A stretch of DNA of 64,000 nucleotides from Saccharothrix violaceirubra (GTDB taxonomy: Bacteria; Actinomycetota; Actinomycetes; Mycobacteriales; Pseudonocardiaceae): the NCBI RefSeq assembly GCF_014203755.1, contig NZ_JACHJS010000001.1, positions 6,634,001 to 6,698,000 of the forward strand, read 5' to 3'. The notes below the pieces were generated by a model that worked only from the letters and a program-made list of their open reading frames with translations, did not search any database and was not told the origin of the DNA. Shown here in pieces: positions 57,331 to 64,000 of this stretch. Each line of letters starts with the position of its first letter. The first letter of the stretch is position 1. The position numbers were made by a program, and so were the translations under genes.

Positions 57331-57783
57331 TCAGCTCTCACCGCGTGAGTCATCGGGTGTCTTGCAGCAGTGCTCCAACCACAGCCCCGCACCCACGAGG
57401 GCCGCGGCGCAGCCCAGGCCGACCAGCGCGCTCACAACGTCGTGCCCGGCGGCGTCGAACTCCTCGCGCACGGGCAGCACGTAGAGCAACGCCCCGGCCC
57501 ACGCGCCGCCCATCATCGCGCCCAGCACCGACGACGCCTTGGCCAGCACCACCGCGCGTGCGGCCGTCAACGGTGCCACGGGTCGGGTACCCGGCACCCG
57601 GCGGATCCGGGCCCGCAGCGGGAACGCCAGCGCCAGGTCCGTCGCGGCGATCACCAGCAGGGTGAACCCGGCGAACGTGGGCAGGGGCGGCAACGTGTCG
57701 TACACCCAGTTCAACAACGCGTGCGCGACAAGACCGGCGAGCAGGGCGACGGCGAGCAGGTCGCGGGGCCTGGTGAACCTCAC
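57331..57783 (-). CDS. DUF3180 membrane protein
   Basis: A 150-residue membrane protein with four predicted helices: FTRPRDLLAVALLAGLVAHAL, PLPTFAGFTLLVIAATDLAL, ARAVVLAKASSVLGAMMGGA and DVVSALVGLGCAAALVGAGLW. It belongs to DUF3180, found after folK in actinobacteria (Rv3605c in M. tuberculosis). The conserved ARAVVLAKASS segment supports it. The role is unknown. GTG at 57783 follows GGGGGA and lies seven bases after folK. Confidence 0.9.
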   Translation of the reverse strand: MRFTRPRDLLAVALLAGLVAHALLNWVYDTLPPLPTFAGFTLLVIAATDLALAFPLRARIRRVPGTRPVAPLTAARAVVLAKASSVLGAMMGGAWAGALLYVLPVREEFDAAGHDVVSALVGLGCAAALVGAGLWLEHCCKTPDDSRGES

Positions 57784-57790
57784 TCCCCCA

Positions 57791-58279
57791 TCATCCCCGC
57801 AGCGCCAGGTCGTCCCGCCGGTGCACACCGGACAGGTCGAGTCCGGCCACGAGATCCGCCACGCGCCCGTGTCCGGGCAGCACGGCATCGGGCTCCACGT
57901 CGAGCCATGGCACCAGCACCGTGGCCCGTTCGAACGCACCGGGGTGCGGCAGCAGGAGTTCCGGGTCGTCGGAACGCACACCGTCCACGGTGACCACGTC
58001 GACGTCCAGCGTGCGCGGTCCCCAACGCACTGTCCGAACGCGCCCGGACGCGTTCTCCAACGCCTGCCCACGCGCGAGCCAACCCCGCTCGTCGACGTCC
58101 GGCGCGGACACGACCAGCACCGCGTTGAGGAAGTCGTCCTGGTCGGTCACGCCCCACGCCGCCGTCTCGTACACCGGCGACACCGCCACGAGGACGTCGG
58201 CGAACCCGGCCACGGCCTGGCGCAGGAAACCCTGACGGTCGCCCATGTTGGAGCCGATGGACAGGACGGCCCGGGTCAC
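57791..58279 (-). CDS. folK: 2-amino-4-hydroxy-6-hydroxymethyldihydropteridine diphosphokinase
   Basis: A 162-residue HPPK that pyrophosphorylates the pterin in folate synthesis. Conserved elements are SIGSNMGDRQGFL, VSPVYETAAWG, DDFLNAVLVV and RWGPRTLDVDVV with the two metal-binding Asp. The GTG start overlaps the folB stop (GTGA). Confidence 0.96.
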   Translation of the reverse strand: MTRAVLSIGSNMGDRQGFLRQAVAGFADVLVAVSPVYETAAWGVTDQDDFLNAVLVVSAPDVDERGWLARGQALENASGRVRTVRWGPRTLDVDVVTVDGVRSDDPELLLPHPGAFERATVLVPWLDVEPDAVLPGHGRVADLVAGLDLSGVHRRDDLALRG

Positions 58280-58638
58280 CCGCGCTCCCGCCGCACGGTC
58301 ACCGACACGTCCGCGAACGTCAGCGGGATCGGCGCCGAGGGCTTGTGGACGGTCACCTCGGTGCCCCGCACCCGCAGGTCGGTGAGCACCTCTTCGGCGA
58401 TCTTCACGGCCACGGTCTCGATCAGGTCGTACGGTTCGCCGCCGATGATCGCCGCCGCGCGCTGGGCGAGTTCGCCGTAGTGGAGCGTGTCGCGCAGGTC
58501 GTCGGTGGCGGCGGCGCGCGACAGGTCGAGCCACGCGGTGATGTCGACCAGGAAGTCCTGACCGTCCCGCTTCTCGTGCTCGAACACGCCGTGCCGACCA
58601 CGGACCCGCAGGCCGCGCAACGAGATCCGATCAGCCAC
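58276..58638 (-). CDS. folB: Dihydroneopterin aldolase
   Basis: A 120-residue enzyme splitting dihydroneopterin to the hydroxymethyl pterin and glycolaldehyde. ISLRGLRVRGRHGVFEHEKRDGQDF, DDLRDTLHYGELAQ and ETVAVKIAEEVL contain the active-site residues. GTG start overlaps the end of folP by eight bases. Confidence 0.95.
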   Translation of the reverse strand: MADRISLRGLRVRGRHGVFEHEKRDGQDFLVDITAWLDLSRAAATDDLRDTLHYGELAQRAAAIIGGEPYDLIETVAVKIAEEVLTDLRVRGTEVTVHKPSAPIPLTFADVSVTVRRERG

Positions 58639-59449
58639 GGCCGGTCCTCCAAGCCCGTGCGACGGCAACGGCGTCAAGGGTCCGCTCCACGTCGTGCACC
58701 CGCACGCCCCACACGCCGAGATAAGCCGCAAGAGTGGACACGGCGGCCGTGGCGTCTTCCCGGCCGTCCGGTTCGCGTCCGCCGAGCAGTGCACCGAGGA
58801 ACCGCTTGCGGGACGCGCCGACGAGCACAGGGTGTCCCAACGACATCAGCTCGTCGAGCCGGTGCAGCAGTTGCCAGTTGTGCTCGGCGGTCTTGGCGAA
58901 ACCGAGTCCCGGGTCGAGCACGATCAGTTCCGGCCGGACGCCGGCCGCCAGCGCGGCGTCGACGCGGGCGGCGAGTTCCTCGCGCACGTCCTTGACCACG
59001 TCGTCGTACGCGGCGAGCCGGTCCATCTCCCGGCTGTGCCCACGCCAGTGCATGAGCACGTAAGGCACACCGGCGTCGGCGACGACGGACGCCATCCGGG
59101 GATCGGCGAGCCCGCCGGACACGTCGTTGACGATCGTGGCACCGGCCTCCAGCGCGGCCAGGGCGACCTCGGACCGCGTGGTGTCCACGCTGACCGGCAC
59201 ACCCTCGGCGGCCAGGGACCTGATCACCGGTGCGACGCGCTCGGCCTCGACCGACGGCGACACGCGGCCGGCGCCGGGCCGGGTCGACTCGCCGCCGACG
59301 TCGATCACGTCGGCGCCGCGGCGGAACAACGCGACGCCGTGTGCGATCGCGTCGTCCACGTCGAGGTAGCGACCGCCGTCGGAGAACGAGTCCGGGGTGA
59401 CGTTGACCACGCCCATGACCACGCAGTGGTCGGGTCGCGGCAACGTCAC
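58631..59449 (-). CDS. folP: Dihydropteroate synthase
   Basis: A 272-residue TIM-barrel enzyme joining the pterin diphosphate with p-aminobenzoate, the sulfonamide target. Pterin- and pABA-site motifs [43 protein letters not shown] and GASRKRF are all present, so it is likely active and not FolP2-like. The GTG start overlaps the folE stop in GTGA. Confidence 0.96.
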   Translation of the reverse strand: MTLPRPDHCVVMGVVNVTPDSFSDGGRYLDVDDAIAHGVALFRRGADVIDVGGESTRPGAGRVSPSVEAERVAPVIRSLAAEGVPVSVDTTRSEVALAALEAGATIVNDVSGGLADPRMASVVADAGVPYVLMHWRGHSREMDRLAAYDDVVKDVREELAARVDAALAAGVRPELIVLDPGLGFAKTAEHNWQLLHRLDELMSLGHPVLVGASRKRFLGALLGGREPDGREDATAAVSTLAAYLGVWGVRVHDVERTLDAVAVARAWRTGRG

Positions 59450-60071
59450 CTCAACCGTCCCTTGATCAACTCGATGGCCTCGGCACGGGACGACGCCGAA
59501 CTGCGCAGCAGGCCGCGCACGGCCGACGTGGTGGTGCGCGAGCCGGGCTTGCGCACGCCGCGCATGCCCATGCACAGGTGCTCGGCCTCGACCACGACGA
59601 TCACGCCGCGCGGTTCGAGCCGGCGCACCAGGGCGTCGGCGATCTGCGACGTGAGCCGCTCCTGGACCTGCGGGCGCTTGGCGTACAGGTCGACCAGGCG
59701 GGCCAGCTTGGACAGACCGGTGACCCGGCCGTGCTCGTTGGGGATGTACCCGACGTGCGCCACGCCGTGGAACGGCAGCAGGTGGTGCTCGCAGAACGAG
59801 AACATCGGGATGTCGGTGACCAGCACCAACTCCTCGTGACTCTCGTCGAACGTCTTCGACAGCACCTCGGACGGGTCGGTGTACAGGCCCGCGAACAGTT
59901 CGCGGTACGCCCGCGCCACACGGGCGGGCGTGTCGCGCAGGCCCTCGCGGTCGGGGTCCTCACCGCACGCGAGCAGCAGCTCGCGCACGGCGGCCTCGGC
60001 CCGCTTCTGGTCGAACACCCGGCGGGCGCCGACCTCGCCGTTGGTGGCGGGGTCGGCGTGCTCTGTTCCGG

Positions 60072-60075
<4 letters not shown>
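59446..60075 (-). CDS. folE: GTP cyclohydrolase I
   Basis: A 209-residue enzyme making dihydroneopterin triphosphate from GTP, the first folate step. Zinc ligands lie in [11 protein letters not shown] and [20 protein letters not shown] and SQIADAL are conserved too. The GTG start overlaps the ftsH stop (GTGA), so folE is translationally tied to ftsH. Confidence 0.96.
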
Positions 60076-62264
<2,189 letters not shown>

Positions 62265-62654
62265 GCACTTACGGCCGGCGGGCGGCCTCGACCCTCCCTG
62301 ACTTGATGACGGGCGCAGACGGGCACGCCCGTCCGACCAGCCTACCGCCCGGGGCGTCTGAGCAGTGCCCCACGTGCGCGGCCATCGGACCCGGCTATCA
62401 CGTCTCGTGTGCCCAACGGGTGAACGAGCCGTGGTGTTCCCGGAACGGACATCGTCGACCGCGATCACGGTCGGACCGGCGATATTCTCACCCGAGGTGA
62501 CTTCGCTCTAGCAGCTAGTAGCCTGGCTAGTGGTAAACATGTGACGGAAACCACTCGATTCCCAAGCTATCGACCACACCGTGTCATTCTCGGACGCACG
62601 TTGAGCGCTTTTTGCACCCGGATGGGTTAATCCAACTCGAAGGTAATAACGACC
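62265..62654. other. Divergent promoter region between ftsH and the SBP/VWA gene
   Basis: About 390 bp without a supported gene. The part 62500-62650 is AT-richer, with several CTAG-containing words (CTAGCAGCTAGTAGCC near 62510). Both flanking genes must be driven from here. No operator was recognised. Confidence 0.5.
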
Positions 62655-64000
62655 ATGACCGCACGCACCCCGAGTCGCGTCCGTCGCGTCGTCCTCCCCC
62701 TCGTGGCCCTCGTCGGCATCGTCGCGGCGGCCGGTGTCACGGTCGTCGCGCTGCGCCTCACCGACGGCGAGGACTGCACCGGCACCCTCTCGCTGAAGGT
62801 CGCCGTCGCGCCCGGCGCCGAGGGGGTCGTGCGCGGCGCGGCCGAGGACTACCAGGCCGACCAGCCCGTGGTCGAGCACCGGTGCGTGCAGGTCCAGGTC
62901 GAGGCGCGCAGCGCGCCGGACGTGGCGAACGAGCTGCCGACCGCCCAGATCAACCCGCCCGCGCTGTGGATACCCGATTCGACCATGTGGGCCGAGCAGA
63001 CCAAGCGGCAGGCCGGCGAGCACGGCGCGGACGCGCCCACCCTGGAACTCGGGCCGTCGCTGGCGACCTCGCCGTTGGTCGTCGCCGGGTCGGCGAAGGC
63101 CGTCGGCGCGCTGGGCGACTCGGTGAGCTGGGCCGGCCTGATCGACCCGAAGGCCCGTGCCACGCTCACCGACCCCACGACGTCCACCGAGGGACTGGCC
63201 GCGCTCGCGATCGTGCGCGGGTTGCTGGGCAACCCGGACGGCACGCCCAAGCCGGAGCTGATCGGCGCCCTGATGCGGGTCGGCCGCAACGCGCTGCCGT
63301 CCGTGCGCGACGCGTTCACCAAGATCACCCAGGGCAGCGGCGACGACGCGCCGGTGTTCGCCACGACCGAGCAGTCCGTGCTCGACGCCAACCGCGTCGC
63401 GGGCAGCCGCAAGGTCGTCGCCGCCTACCCGAAGGAGGGCACGCTCGCGTTCGACTACCCGGTGGTCCGGGTCGGTCGCGCGGGCGAACCCGCCGGGACG
63501 GCGCAGGCGGCCGAGGACTTCGAGCGGCACCTGCGCACCGGCCGGACCCTCCAGCGGTTCGCCGAGGCGGGGTTCCGCACCACCGACGGCAAGGCGCCGC
63601 AGGGGTGGAAGACCGATCGCGAGGGCGTGCGCGGCGAGGACGTGTCGCTGCTGACCAGGCCGGACGCCGACCAGGTCGCCGAACTGCTGCGCACGTGGGG
63701 CGCGGTGTCGCTGGACACCAGGATGCTCACGCTGCTGGACGTGTCCGGCTCGATGGCCGAACCGATGGAGGGCAGCCGCGAGACCCGGATCGGCGCGGCG
63801 CGCGACGCCGCGCTCACCGCGTTGGCGATGCTGCCCGACACGTCCGAGGTCGGGCTTTGGGCGTTCGGGCGCAACAAGCGCCCGCCGGACGACTGGATCG
63901 AGCTGATCTCCACCGGTCCGCTGGGCGAGACCGTGGCGGGCACGACCCGGCGGGCCCGGTTGCAGACCAGCGCGGGCGGGCTGGCCACGCTGGTCGGCGG
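62655..64000 (+). CDS. Exported substrate-binding and VWA domain protein, 5' part
   Basis: The gene runs off the window end, so about 448 residues are visible. A signal or anchor helix (about 12-33, VVLPLVALVGIVAAAGVTVVAL) leads into an extracellular domain resembling phosphate/molybdate-type binding proteins (about 45-330, with PALWIPDSTMWAEQ and VFATTEQSVLDAN). A VWA domain then begins, with the MIDAS motif DVSGSM (near residue 362). Two Cys in the front part may form a disulfide. The combination is common in actinobacteria and may link ligand binding to adhesion. Good GAAGGTAA site before the ATG. Confidence 0.88.
   Translation, partial: MTARTPSRVRRVVLPLVALVGIVAAAGVTVVALRLTDGEDCTGTLSLKVAVAPGAEGVVRGAAEDYQADQPVVEHRCVQVQVEARSAPDVANELPTAQINPPALWIPDSTMWAEQTKRQAGEHGADAPTLELGPSLATSPLVVAGSAKAVGALGDSVSWAGLIDPKARATLTDPTTSTEGLAALAIVRGLLGNPDGTPKPELIGALMRVGRNALPSVRDAFTKITQGSGDDAPVFATTEQSVLDANRVAGSRKVVAAYPKEGTLAFDYPVVRVGRAGEPAGTAQAAEDFERHLRTGRTLQRFAEAGFRTTDGKAPQGWKTDREGVRGEDVSLLTRPDADQVAELLRTWGAVSLDTRMLTLLDVSGSMAEPMEGSRETRIGAARDAALTALAMLPDTSEVGLWAFGRNKRPPDDWIELISTGPLGETVAGTTRRARLQTSAGGLATLVG

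Noticed and set aside
57331..58071. Extension of the DUF3180 frame upstream into folK.
   Set aside because: The extra part is a shadow of folK in another frame; the GTG at 57783 has a good ribosome-binding site and begins the conserved helix.

Overview
The window is chromosomal DNA from a high-GC Gram-positive actinomycete. Most likely it is a member of the Pseudonocardiales of the Saccharothrix, Lentzea or Actinosynnema kind, inferred from gene content, strong third-position GC, leaderless starts and intergenic repeats; the genus cannot be fixed from sequence alone. Much of it follows the Mycobacterium tuberculosis Rv3579c to Rv3610c neighbourhood: rlmB, cysS, ispF, ispD, carD, lpqE and radA, then mutY, mhuD, clpC1, lsr2, lysS, coaX, panD, panC, the DUF2520 gene, folK, folB, folP, folE and ftsH.

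Layout. 1-8.4 kb holds the tail of an ADP-ribosylglycohydrolase gene, an OmpR-type two-component system, an aldo/keto reductase and a secreted VWA protein. It ends in a lower-GC accessory stretch with a secreted NucA/NucB-type nuclease and a coupled small protein, beside a tRNA-Thr. 8.8-12.9 kb carries trehalose genes: otsA, then a fusion of trehalose-6-phosphate phosphatase with a GH15 trehalase/glucoamylase-like domain. 13-20.8 kb is the radA, lpqE, carD, ispD, ispF, cysS, rlmB block. It is inverted relative to the mutY-ftsH block when compared with M. tuberculosis, and disA is missing beside radA. 20.9-35 kb is accessory: an MBOAT acyltransferase, an MFS transporter, a diguanylate cyclase, a zinc ABC transporter with a Zur-like box, a sugar ABC transporter with its ATPase, and two LacI-family regulators with visible operators.

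35-41.4 kb carries a beta-carbonic anhydrase, mutY, a LigT-like gene, an M1 metallopeptidase, mhuD, a sirtuin-like gene and an EEP-family gene. 41.4-51.3 kb holds clpC1, a FhuF-type iron reductase with iron boxes, lsr2, lysS, a methyltransferase, coaX, panD, panC and a DUF2520 Rossmann gene. 51.4-55.1 kb has a PrsW-type protease and a MidA/NDUFAF7-type methyltransferase close to a stand-alone NuoD paralog. The folate operon DUF6779, small membrane gene, DUF3180, folK, folB, folP, folE, ftsH follows on the minus strand, with several 4-base stop/start overlaps. The window ends inside an exported substrate-binding/VWA protein gene.

Working together: panD and panC with coaX supply pantothenate and start coenzyme A synthesis. 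folE, folP, folB and folK make dihydropteroate. ispD and ispF serve the MEP isoprenoid pathway. MhuD and the FhuF-like protein both serve iron acquisition. Points most worth a second look are the nuclease/Nin-like pair with its one-base frameshift, the MidA-NuoD pair that keeps the arginine methylated in mitochondrial complex I, the OtsB-GH15 fusion, a 22-bp intergenic repeat family, SxVD-coding TCCANNNTGGA palindromes, and the shared operators.
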